Assembly: GCF_003286085.1 (NCBI RefSeq)
Contig: NW_020825298.1
Span: forward strand, 5,890,001 to 5,954,000
Source: Drosophila persimilis
Taxonomy: Eukaryota > Arthropoda > Insecta > Diptera > Drosophilidae
Length of the DNA stretch: 64,000 nucleotides
Direction of reading: 5' to 3'
The notes beneath the pieces are model-generated. The model was not told the DNA's origin. It saw only the letters and a list, made by a program, of their open reading frames with translations, and made no database searches. The position numbers and the translations under genes were made by a program. Below, piece by piece: positions 46,201 through 57,560 of this stretch. Position 1 is the first letter of the stretch. Every line of letters begins with the position of its first letter.

Positions 46201-48267
46201 AAGTGCAGTAAAAGCAGCAAGTAATATACTTTTTATTGAAGAAGTTATAGAAATACGCATTTGATTGGTTTATAGTCTTTTATCGATATGAATCGATACA
46301 AAATCGATTCAGTGGCAATGTTAAATAGTTCTATCGGACTAATCGAATTTATTTGATCGGTTTTAACATATTCACTTTATAGGATTTATGAACTATCGAA
46401 GAGGACCTCTAATCAATCTTAAACTAAGATTATACATGATTTATGATTATGTTGATGTTAAAACAAGGATACTATAATGATAAGGGATGCGCTATAGTCA
46501 GTTGATTGACCTAAGATTTCCAAACAGTCGGCTTCTTCGAAACCTATTCCTCTCCAGTTGTTTTCTCTAAAGTCTCGACCACATGATCATCGGTTATCCA
46601 GCTTCCGCATCGAATGCAAATTAGCCACAGCAGCAATATCTCTGCTATTTCTTCGATTCACTCAATGGCAACGTGTGGCAAATCATAAAACATTTCCACT
46701 CACAACAACCGCATTTGAATTTCAGTTTAGGTTCGGTTGTAGGCTCCCCATTGTTCCAATGGGTCCACCGTTCAGCCGTTCGGCCACAAAGAGCATTTCG
46801 TTGTCTAATCAAACCAAATCACATCGAATCGAGACTCAGCGATCGATCTTGTTCTACTTTTCGAGCTCAACCTTTTGTGTTTCTTATAGATATTTTTTCT
46901 TTTTGGGTTTTTTCAGTCGTAACGAATTTGTTGTTCCCGAGCGCATTCCTCGAGGCCATTGGCAGTGGTTAAAAAGCGATGTGCCATTGTGCCACAACAA
47001 TTAACATTTCCAGATCGAGTGGGAGTTTGATATACTCCTCTCCATCTGGTATTTATTGATTTAGCATTGCTTTTAACAAATTTGTGGGCCAATTAAGAAG
47101 ATGTCATTTGCCGGGGGATTAGCATTTAATGCGAATTTTAGCGATCGCGTAGGAGTCCAGCGTGGCATAACACAACATTCACACAATATTCGGCTCGAGA
47201 GATCTCCCAGAGATATTTATGAGGGTGCGCGATCGTTAACGTTATTCATGGATCGATGTATCTGGTACAGCTTCTGCTGGTGATGCTTCCTATTCGGTTG
47301 AATGATATCGAATTTCACTTTGGCCAGCTACTATTTTAAATGATTATATTCGAAATATCAACAGGGGGTTCGGAGCCGTATTTAAATACTGTGCGATTTC
47401 TATTGCAGTATTAACACAATTCTTGTAAGGAATGCTGCTTCAGTTTGTTAAAAAGCTCTACGGTATTTATTTTTTTAAACCCGTATTTAATGAGCTTTCT
47501 AACATTTTGATAAGCGGGAATCTTGTTGAGTATTTGATAACCCCTGCTATTAATCCTTCTACAGATCAATTCGTCTCTTTGGATACTAATTGAAACCAAA
47601 TTCCACACATTATCTCTGAGAAAAATGTGCACTCAAAATAAAGGAAACACAAACCTATATTTCATCTTTAACATATCTATCCTTTCTGCTTAAGATCCGC
47701 AATGGAACCGGGTACTTTATTCATCTAATAATGAACTAAGAGAAAAATAATATCCTACTTTTGATCGAAATCCTTGGGACTTGCTCCTATGTTTATCATT
47801 CGGGAACGGCCGCCCGGCGGCTTTGGCGAATCTCAGGCCCGAGAATGCAAAAACAAAATCTCTGCTCGCTAATAAAAGCTGATTTTAGTTGCTGTCTGAC
47901 TGTACCAAAATTTTCCCCAAAAAAAAATCTCATAAAGAAATTGCGATATCTAAGATATATCTAGGAGTATCACTACACTTCCGGTATAGCACTTTTATAC
48001 TTTAAAAATACATATTCATATTCCTAGTTTATTATGAAAAGGTCATAAATTGGTGAACAGGTGCAAATTCAAGGGATTTTTCTACATCAATTTCAATGTA
48101 TTTTTTGGAGACATGCCTATGTGTTGGATAATTGTAGACTCGACATTTCTGAAGAGATCTCTTAAATCGAAAAAAAGCTCCCTGGCAGCTGTCGGCGAAT
48201 GTTCGCTTCTGCTTTTTGGCCCTTGACTGGCAGACAGTCTTTGAAAGTGATACCGTGACACGCACAG

Positions 48268-48301
<34 letters not shown>

Positions 48302-51300
48302 CGACACAGTCACACACATAAAACACGTAAAGTTATAGTTCGGCGGGGACGACGGACGACGGACGACGACGACGCGTCAAACACTCGAATGTGTCAGCCT
48401 TTAAAACTTTTACAATTTGATTTGCGTTGTCTCTTTTCAAATGCGGCTGTCGTCTTCCCTTCTCCGTCTTTGTGTTGTTTTTATTTTGGACATTCGCCTT
48501 GAAGGTTCCCTAAAAAAACACCGCCAAGGGACAGGCAGGCAGTCGGGAGAACCAAAAGAAGCAGTAAAATATGTAGATGCTCAAAGAAACCAAAGAACAC
48601 TAAAAAAAAGCATGAGCCCCATTCCGTTTTCCAGAGCTCGTACTCTCTGGTGTGTTGTGTGTGCTTCTTGGCATGCAAGACGACCGACCGACCACGAGAC
48701 CCTTTTCGGGGGACGACGATGCCGCTATGTGGAGGTACATCCATATGTACATATGTGTGGAGGAGCCTCCTCGAGATTGAGATCGTCGCTGTCTTTATCA
48801 TTGGGCATCTCTATCTTTGCCCCGGCGTGTTTGTGTGTCTGATTGTGTTTTAAGCTAGAGAGGTGCCCGTGACACGATTATCTGTGCTGATCATGTATCA
48901 GAAAATGGATATAGCCATACCCATCATAGCCTCTACTGTACATATGTATATCCTCTGGAAGATGAGCATCAGTCTTGAGTCTTTAACTTTCTGAGGCCCC
49001 CCTCACGTATCTAGTCCATCTCTGGTTGCTGTGTACCTTTGCCGCTGACACTTGCACATATTTTCATTTTTTGTTGTGTTCCTGGCTCTGCGGCTGCTGT
49101 CTTGTCTGGTGTTGTCCCAGCTGAAATTGTAGACAATACATTTATCCGAAATGCGCCTCTTCACACTTTGGCATTCAGCAGAGATACTCGAGTCGAGCAA
49201 GATAGGGAGAGAGATTGAATTACATGCCAACGTGGCTGCTGACATATCATCAAGTGAGAGACCGACTGAGCATCCGTTGTACCATCCATCCACATCCCCA
49301 TACACATCCCCATCCCCATCCCCATACCATACCCATCCAACAAAATTGCCGTCTAAGCGCGCGGCTGCATCAATTTCAGCGCTTTTGGGTGACATTATTC
49401 AATTTAAGTGTTTTCTATAGAATCTTCCCCATAATGAGCATCATGACAGGAAATCTTCAATTGCTGGTTGTGTGCCGCCGCCTCTTTGGATCTGTGGATC
49501 CATGGATCCGTGGATCCGTCGTCTCAGCGGCCTTTGAAATCGAGAACTGTGCAAAACTTTGCCAACGTCATAGGCAATGGTCTATGGCCAGAGACACAAC
49601 TCATCTCTCCGATGGCCGCCTGGTGGGATCTAGGACCACCCAAAATGTCCGACTGCGTAAAAGATGAAAAAAAGAAGCACACACACACACACATAAAGAG
49701 CTGAAAATTATGCGGCTGCCTTTTTCAATTACAAATCAAACGTCTGTCAAATGTTGGAAAATATTTGGAAAATACATGCGTACACATCTCTGATTATATA
49801 AATAATCATCATAAATGCATGACTGCGACTGTCAGAAAGAGCGGAGGGGGGTCTAGGAGCACGAGGCACGAGGCTCCAGCTTGTGGCATGGGTGGCCCTG
49901 GGTGGGCATCGAGTTGCACATTCGTCTGAAATCGGAAAACCAACAAAGTCCAGGCACAAAGCCACAAATAATAACAAAAGACGGTTTGCCGAATTGCATT
50001 CTTGATGTTCTGTATTTACGGTATTTGATGATTGATTGGAAGAACTAATACGGCAACGATGTGTGCCTCGAAATAAAACTAGAATAATGTTGAAGGCAGA
50101 ATATATCATTTACAAATTATAGTAGGTTAGAAATAGATTTACCCATACAACAAATATTTTATAGGATGCATAAAGTACCTCTGGATTGAGGCATTGGAAA
50201 TATAAAGACTTGTGTATAGCCTCTTAAAGTCAACACTCTTCTGAGCCAAGACTGACTATACCCAGTCGGACCGCCATGAAATCAGCCTGGCATCCAAATC
50301 TTAGTTCTACTTGATCTGCCAATTTGTACACAGTTCTAGAAGGCACACAGTTCAACGGATAATATAGCTTGATAGACCAAAATATTCCTGTAATATATAA
50401 TGGATAATATTTTTGATCAATAGATTGATGTTAAATACAGACATGCTCATAAATGGAGAGTTTGATAAATGTTTATAGATCAAGAGTAATCGTAACAAAG
50501 ATAGATAGCTCTATAGATATTGAATTCTAACCAAAGATACAAAGCTTAAAAGATAGAAGCATTCTTTCAAATTATGTATTTATCCATTAATGTATCATTC
50601 CTCTAGTGCCAGAAGAAGAAACAAATTGCTAAATATGCATTAAAAATATGTGGATCAATCAACAAACCACTCCAAAAGCTTCTTCATTAGGCCAATCTCT
50701 GCTCTTCTCCATCTCTTCCTTGAGAGAGGTATTGAGTTATTTGAGAAAACAAAAGTGCGATTAATGATGGAACGATCTATTTTCATGGGGGGTTTCTCCG
50801 ACGACTCTGTAGACAGCCCAGCATCTCTGCTGTAGACAAATTGATGTGATTTCAGCAATTTGTGGCCATTCTTTCCAGGCGAGAGATCATTATGGTGCAT
50901 TTATGCCAGCCCAAATTGAAGTGAGGATCTCCCAGCCCAACACCTGGGAGCCACACCACGAACACTCACCTCACAGTACCCCATTGACAGTGCTATTATA
51001 CGATGAGTTTTCATTTCTCATTTGGGTTCGTTTTTTCTTATTTTTTTTTTTTTTTGTTTTTTGTTCTGGCGTGATCCGAAGAAAATTAAGGCTGCATTGT
51101 GGAACCGAAGCGATATGATTAAGCAGAAAATGCTGGAGAGGATGAAGATGAAGATGATGCTGGGCTGTGCGGCAAGGCCCAGCTGCAATCAGCGGGCCCA
51201 GCTTGTTGTAAACAAATTGAAGTGGCACTCATTCTCCTCCTTCTCGTTGGCCATTACGGATTGCACTCGGCTACGGTTTGGATGGTACCCCTCGGGACGG

Positions 51301-54300
51301 GGCGACACGGGACGTATGGATGGATGTACGTGCCTTCATTAGGCCATGCAGAGCGCGTAGGCCGAATGTGTAAACATATTCTGTGAGGGTCTGGGGGTCT
51401 TGGGGTCTGGGGTCTGGGGGCATTGATTTCCATTCCGAATGCGTCTCGTGTGCTATGCGTAATTTTAATTGATTTCATTTACGCATTTTTGACTAATGTT
51501 CACACGCCCCCGAGGAGTCTCCGAGCGGCAGCGGGGTGCAGCTCATTTAGCATAGACTCGGCGCGTTGATGGACAGAATCAGAAGCAGAATCAGAATCCA
51601 ACCCCAAAACGGCTGCTGCTGCTGCACTCTGGCCACATTCGGCCCGGCCAGGAATGTTATTTTTGGACCCCTGTCCCACTCGCGCATCCGCCGCGTCGCC
51701 CCCTCCCGGCCCGCCAACCCACTCAATGCATAATTTCCTCAAAAAAGAAACCCAACAGAAATCCGTAAAATAATGTTCACTTTGATCTATTTTTGAGCAA
51801 AGACTGCAACTTTTTGCTGAATTTAGTTTAAGGCAAAAAAATATTAAACTTTTTAATTGCTAGAAAAGTGCCGGCACTCTGTCGGACGACCCAATTTCGG
51901 GAGTCTTTCCGCCTGGGCAATGGGGATACATTTTTGGGGTGTATAGATGGGTTTTTCGGCGGATAGGATCATGACTGAAATGGAAATTTGATTATTTTGT
52001 GATGGGCATTAATTTAACTATTTACGTTTGAATTTTCATTTTTTTCAATAAATTTTAAGTCAGAAACTGAAGGCATAGGCTTATCGTATCTTTTGATACT
52101 TTATAGCGAAGGCTAATCGATAGACAGCAGACAGCTTTGTCATCGACCAAACTGTATTTTGATAACTGACAAAAAACACTTATAAATGTTTCTATAATCT
52201 TGTTCTACACTTACTGTGTTTAACCATAAATAAGTCCCGTAATATGTTTTCAAAAGAACTTTAAAAGATCGACTTGATATTGGTGAAATATGTTTCCTGC
52301 AGCGCCCCATGGGAATTTTCATAAAAGAAACCACTATTCATTTTAATAAAATATGATATAAATACTAATCCCATAAACTACTCTAAAATTGAGGAAATAT
52401 CAAAGAGGACTGACTCTCTACTTCTCTTATCTGATGTTCATTCAACATCTATCATTTCATAAACGTTTCCCCTCTTTTAAGTCTTTTGAAAGTTCCTCTT
52501 CATTTGCATAAAATATATGCAATTCTCCCACACTCTGTTAATGGCCCAACTCTGCAATCAAAAACTCCACCGACGTCACTTTTGATTTCCCCAATAGATA
52601 GTCTTGGCTTTTGGGGGGTTTCCTTTTACCCAGTTCTGCCATCAATCTCCGTGTTGACATGCCCCAAACCCTGAGCAAAACCGTGTGACTTAGTCACAAA
52701 AAAAAACAAAAAACAAAAAAAACATAACTTTAAACAAACCTCAGAGCTTGGTCGGGACCATCAATCAATCAGTCACTTAATATGAATATGAATATGAGCC
52801 CGAACCCGAACCCACACACTCATTGTGCGGTTTTTATCTGGCGAGCATTCGCTTACCATTCATCATTATTCGTGAATTTTGTTATCTGTGGCAGCAATGT
52901 TGGCAATGTTTTTGTTTTGCGGCTGGCTACTGCTGCAACTGCACTCGAGATTGGACAGGGAATGGAACTCTGGGGCACTTGAAAGAAAACAAAAAAAATC
53001 AGCTAAGCAAAGTTCAAACGAGACCCCCCCTGAATGTCGGGGCTACCCACCGACCACACCCAATTGATTCCCGCTCGCTGACTGAATGACCATCTGACTG
53101 GCGCGTCAGTGAATTCATTTGTAATGCAGCCGGCATTTGCTTTTATTTCCCCGTAATTGCGAATCTTTTGAAGCGATGCGAACGACGCTCTCGAACTATA
53201 TCATCATCGTATGCATATTGATTGATTGCCGGGGCTATTTGCTAGGCAATTTGCACGTGCTCCAATTTGTGCTCAGGGGTTTGGTTGGTTGTTGTCGCCT
53301 TGCCGTGCTCTCTGCATATGAAATTAGTTACCCAGCACCTTTCCCCACACTGAAAGGAAAAATCCATCGAGTGAACATTACAAATTTGTAAAATATTAAA
53401 TGAGATATCAAATATTTAATCCGGAAAAGGTTGCAGTATTCTGGTCATTCAAATACTTACATACCTCGATGAGAAATGGTAACAAAACACATGTCGTGTG
53501 CATGACAAGACACATTGCTGACATGACTCGAGACTGGTGCAAGCCTTGATTGCACGAATGCAAAAACCAAACAAAATAAATGTCGTGTGCATTGCAAGAT
53601 GCGAGATTCGACTCTTGCAGATTAATATTTTTGGTTTTGAGCTGTTTTTGATGCTGGAGCTGGACATTGGACCTAAGAAAAAGATATAGATTTTACTTAT
53701 ACTAGTGTGAAATATAAACAATCTGAATCTTTCTGCCGCTCAGTTCACTTTCCCCAAGTTTTCTTTTCCTATCTCACGAGCATATTTCTCGTTTTGTTTT
53801 TCCCAGTGTATCTCTACGTTAGCCTTTCCTATCAGTTGATTGTTGTTTTGCTGCACCCACCTGGATTGTCACGTTTCTATTCTCTTTTGTTTTGTTCTCC
53901 GTTTGTGCTGTTTTGTGGTTTGTTTTGGTTTGGTTCTTGGAAAGACCCGTAACATTTTCCACCCACCATTCACAATCTTTGATAGATGGCTTGTGTAACT
54001 GCCAAGCGAAGCAAAGAGTGTCTGAGTGCGAAAAAAAACCACGAAATTATCAGCCCCAACAACGCTTCGGGGGAATTACGTAGCTCAGTCTGCGAATGGA
54101 GTCGGCAAGTGCCAAGGCACTCAATCAATTAGCGATAGTCAAACACTCTCCTGGGGCACATGTTTTGGTCTTTATCAATTTTGGATTTGCATAGTCAGTG
54201 CACTGGGAGCCTGTGCAGTCCAAAGGCCTTAAATACTCTGTCAATGTTGCGGGAGTTTCAAATATTCTTTGGGGTTTTATGCGAGCTGGTATCATAGATA

Positions 54301-55900
54301 TAATGCAACATGTACACATAATATGGACTTAACTTTGGGAACATTAATTGATAAATATTCCCTTTGGTCTTAAGAGAATTGGTATCCCAAGAAATGAACG
54401 TTCTGTTCTTATATGGAGAGTCTTCTTTATAAATTACTAGTTGACCCGGCACACCATTTGCTGGACTTCAGAGAGAATGGACTTCAGAGACACGTTTGAA
54501 TCGGGATTCATTCCGATGACCGATGGTTCTGCTAGTGTCTCAATTTCAGGTGGTGGTACTTTTCCTGATCAGCAACACATACCATCTGCCTCATGTTTGA
54601 ATTGACACATCACAATGTAGATATTTTTTGTGCAACCATCACTTTCGGATGAGCGGAATAATAGACTTGCGTCTATTAGATCAACTGAAAGTCGTTCATA
54701 CACCTCGTAGCCTCTCGTAGCCCACCCCCATTCCATTGCAGTTTATTATCGGACTGGCACTCGCATAATTCATCGGACAGTATTTTGACAGATTTACGCT
54801 GAATTTTTGCTGGCGATTTTCGCTGCATGCCACCCAGCGAGAGCGCGCGTTTTCAATTGCCCGTTGAGTGACACACATTTCCCTGTGTTGTGTGTCTCTG
54901 CCACTCGAAATGAGACGCATCATAAATAATAAATAATGTTTTGATAATTCCGCTCAGGCCGAACCACTTTTTCGCTTATCAAATGATGTATGAAGTTTGT
55001 TCATTAATTTTGGCAAATTTATCTGGGAAATACTACGCTGTCTGCCTCTCTCTGCCTCCCAGACGTTGAATCGCCCCCTTCCGTTAAGACACAGAGTCTG
55101 AGCTGCTTCCGCTGACTGCCTTTCATGCTGCCAGACCATGAAAGTTTCCCAGTGGGAGCTCCGGGAGCCCCCAGCGTCAACGATTCGCACCTCAATGAAG
55201 TGGATGGCAAGTACCAGAGCCGCAGAGCCGCAGAGTCCCCGTCTAGGCAGCAACGTGGGCCGACGAGTCGTCAGCGTCATCCTCGAAAGTCTGGGTTGCG
55301 TGCAGACGACAGAACTAGACGTAATCTCGGCAGGCCTGTCAAACAGTATCTTAAAGATGCGCGTAGACGTCTTTAAGTCGGCCGGGGGATGGAGACAGGG
55401 ACTGCCGCCGGCAGCAGCAGCAGGCAGACTGGTTTCCGAGGGAAGCGGCAAATTACAGCCTTTTGACCAAGTTTATGACACACGTTTAGCTGCCAGTCCG
55501 GGCATCCCACATGCAGTCAACTTGGCCCACGCTCATCCGCTCATCCGCAATACAGGAAGAATGGAGAAACCCCAACCCAACCGCCTCCCTATTGAACTTT
55601 CTGCAGCACTAATATCTTCACAGAGCCGGCCCTCTGCATTTCTATTTTCAATTAAGATCTCGTATTTCAGGCGCCCCACAATCCGACAATTGTTGTTGTT
55701 AAATTATTAATTGACATTTGCCTGGCGCCACAGAGGAGCAACTCAAGTGCGCCCAGTGCAACTGCCAGTGCCAGGGTAGTGCTCCCCATGTCTCACTCCC
55801 GCTCTATTTCTGTCCACTCTTTCTCTCTGCTTACAAATTAGTTACACAGTTTTTCAATTTACTATATTTCTGAATGGGTTTCTTTGGTTCTTCTTTGTAG
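43284..55900. other. Non-coding sequence, fourth part of the gene-poor region
   Basis: No supported gene before the exon at 55,901. It includes (GGCCA)n near 44,570, CGCGTCG and CT runs near 45,140-45,365, a (CA)n run at 48,269-48,298, GACGGAC repeats near 48,345, (CCCAT)n near 49,300, and GGATCC-CGTGGATCC repeats near 49,495. The long opposing frames near 54,950-55,710 overlap each other in GC-rich DNA and show no protein-like features. This may be intron of the gene containing the next exon. Confidence 0.4.
48269..48298. repeat. (CA)n microsatellite
   Basis: About 15 tandem CA dinucleotides. Confidence 0.9.
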
Positions 55901-56035
55901 GTGAATTCAGTGCGAATGTTTGGCCAGACGACGAAGCCATTGCAGCCGCATTGAATGCAATGGAAATGGGACCGGGACCGAGCTTGGAGGGATTCGAAGC
56001 CATCACACACGACAAAGAGAAAGTCATGGAGATTG
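55901..56035 (+). CDS. Internal coding exon of an unidentified plus-strand gene (45 codons)
   Basis: A pyrimidine-rich acceptor (TTCTTCTTTGTAG) and a strong donor (G|GTAAGT) bound a 135-nt exon. Only one of the three frames is open. It encodes an acidic, clearly protein-like segment: EFSANVWPDDEAIAAALNAM, then EMGPGPSLEGFEAITHDKEK, then VMEI. Both junctions are phase 1 and the length is a multiple of three, so the exon could be skipped without shifting the frame. No neighbouring exon is found within the window, which implies long introns. By map position tkv or vri, both 25D genes, are candidates, but I do not recognise this segment as either. Confidence 0.6.
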
Positions 56036-56313
56036 GTAAGTGTCAAATCCACAAGTGGTTGACTTAAAGTGGATGGAAGTTATCCTTCAGTGCGTTTGTG
56101 AAACATATAGAGAATTAAGGATGAAAAGTGGTATAAGTATATGTATATATTTTTGTATAAGTTATACAGGAAATCAATTAAATTAAAATTTAATATTGCA
56201 AGAAGGAAAACATGATTATATATATATAGACCAACAAAAATAGATCCCGTACTAGAATAAATAACATTGAGAATTGTTTTTCGAATTTTCCGCTAGACTC
56301 CGGAAATTCAACA
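56036..56313 (+). other. Sequence between the exon and the first tRNA gene
   Basis: AT-rich, probably intronic, with a short TATATATATA run near 56,217. Nothing else is seen. Confidence 0.4.
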
Positions 56314-56385
56314 TCCTCGATAGTATAGTGGTCAGTATCCCCGCCTGTCACGCGGGAGACCGGGGTTCAATTCCCCGTCGGGGAG
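56314..56385 (+). tRNA. tRNA-Asp (GTC), copy 1
   Basis: This 72-nt cloverleaf has acceptor stem TCCTCGA/TCGGGGA, a D-loop with TAGTGGTCAGTAT, anticodon GTC within CCTGTCACG, and T-arm CCGGGGTTCAATTCCCCG. The A box and B box (GGTTCAATTCC) of the internal pol III promoter are intact. T-runs downstream supply the terminator. It is identical to the other four copies. Confidence 0.97.
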
Positions 56386-56753
56386 AGATGTGAAAATCCT
56401 TTTTTCTTCTTTTTTTATATACCCGATATTCAAACGGTACAAAATTTACCTAAAATCTTGATTCGATAGCCAAGTCTGTCTCTCTTTCCGTCTGCACACT
56501 CCCAGAGATACTTCCAGCTGACGACAGTCATTACCCCGAAGAGACATAAACGTAAACCCATCATCAAACCTCCCCCTAGCCATTAACAACTTTGGAGGGT
56601 GATTCTAGCCCTGTTTAAATATATTAAATACAAAATTAAATGCAAAACCAAAACCAAAGTCTAGCGACGGCGACTGTGGCCAGAACCAAACAAAAACCCA
56701 AAACTATAATCTAACGACTTTCAAGTGTAGCATTTGGCGAGCGGCTTTCAACA
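56386..56753. other. Spacer between tRNA copies 1 and 2
   Basis: T-rich terminator sequence, then AT-rich spacer containing part of the ~450-bp repeat unit that accompanies each tRNA (TTAAATATATTAAATAC and TCAAGTGTAGCATTTGGC motifs). Confidence 0.6.
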
Positions 56754-56825
56754 TCCTCGATAGTATAGTGGTCAGTATCCCCGCCTGTCACGCGGGAGAC
56801 CGGGGTTCAATTCCCCGTCGGGGAG
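56754..56825 (+). tRNA. tRNA-Asp (GTC), copy 2
   Basis: Identical in all 72 nt to copy 1, with the same TTCAACA 5' flank and a TTTTTTT terminator. It decodes GAC and GAU. Confidence 0.97.
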
Positions 56826-57206
56826 AGAGATACAAAGTTCTCTTTTTTTGCTTTTCTTACCCGGTATTCAAACATTATAGAACGGTGTAGAGAAGGATGC
56901 GTTTTCGAGCCCTTAGTGTAACACATATTCATATATTCTTGATCAGCATCAATAGCTGATTAGTTTGTCTGTCCCAAAAATACATCTGAAGACACCCCCC
57001 CTCAGGTACTTAAACCGTGTTAAACACAATTTGTAAACACACCAGGTATCCAGCCCTCGCCACTAAAACCTTAGAGGGCGATTCTAGGCTTGTTAAAATA
57101 TATTAAATACAAAACCAAACAAAAACCACAGGTACTAATGAAGAACAGAATTACAAGTGAATTCTAACGATTTTCAAGTGTAGCATTTGGCAAACTGCAT
57201 TCAACA
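56826..57206. other. Spacer between tRNA copies 2 and 3
   Basis: A second copy of the spacer unit with the motifs ATATATTAAATACAAAA and TCAAGTGTAGCATTTGGC in the same order as in the previous spacer. Confidence 0.6.
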
Positions 57207-57278
57207 TCCTCGATAGTATAGTGGTCAGTATCCCCGCCTGTCACGCGGGAGACCGGGGTTCAATTCCCCGTCGGGGAG
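57207..57278 (+). tRNA. tRNA-Asp (GTC), copy 3
   Basis: Identical to copy 1, followed by a TTCTTTTTTTT terminator. It is the last forward copy before the kinesin gene. Confidence 0.97.
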
Positions 57279-57560
57279 AGATGTAAAACTTCTTTTTTTT
57301 CTTCTAATTTGTTAAATTGTATGTTTAAGGCAAATTTTTCTTTTCGCTGGATTCTTACATCACACAACATTTGTAATCTATGTCAAAATAAAAATAAGAC
57401 ATTTTGGTATTAGTTTCACATAGTATCCCTATTGTAACAAGTCGGAGCCATCTGTTAGAAAGCTAAGTATTCATTTGGAATAAGTATTCATTTGGAATTT
57501 GTTACTCCAACCAAAAATAAGTTTATTTTACCGATCGAAATTTCGCTGTTCGATTCGAAG

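Noticed and set aside
43488-53259. CACGTG E-boxes at 43,488 and 53,254 as possible CLK/CYC sites of vri
   Set aside because: The hexamer also occurs at 2,988, 3,310, 18,472 and inside Cyp4ac; two isolated sites in a region of unknown ownership are not evidence.
54440-54480. AGTTGACCCGGCACACC, similar to a sequence found in dispersed insect repeats
   Set aside because: The match is too short and no element ends or coding remnants surround it.
54954-55710. Opposing open frames of 165 and 190 codons
   Set aside because: They overlap on both strands in GC-rich DNA, share no promoter or splice support and have no protein-like motif.
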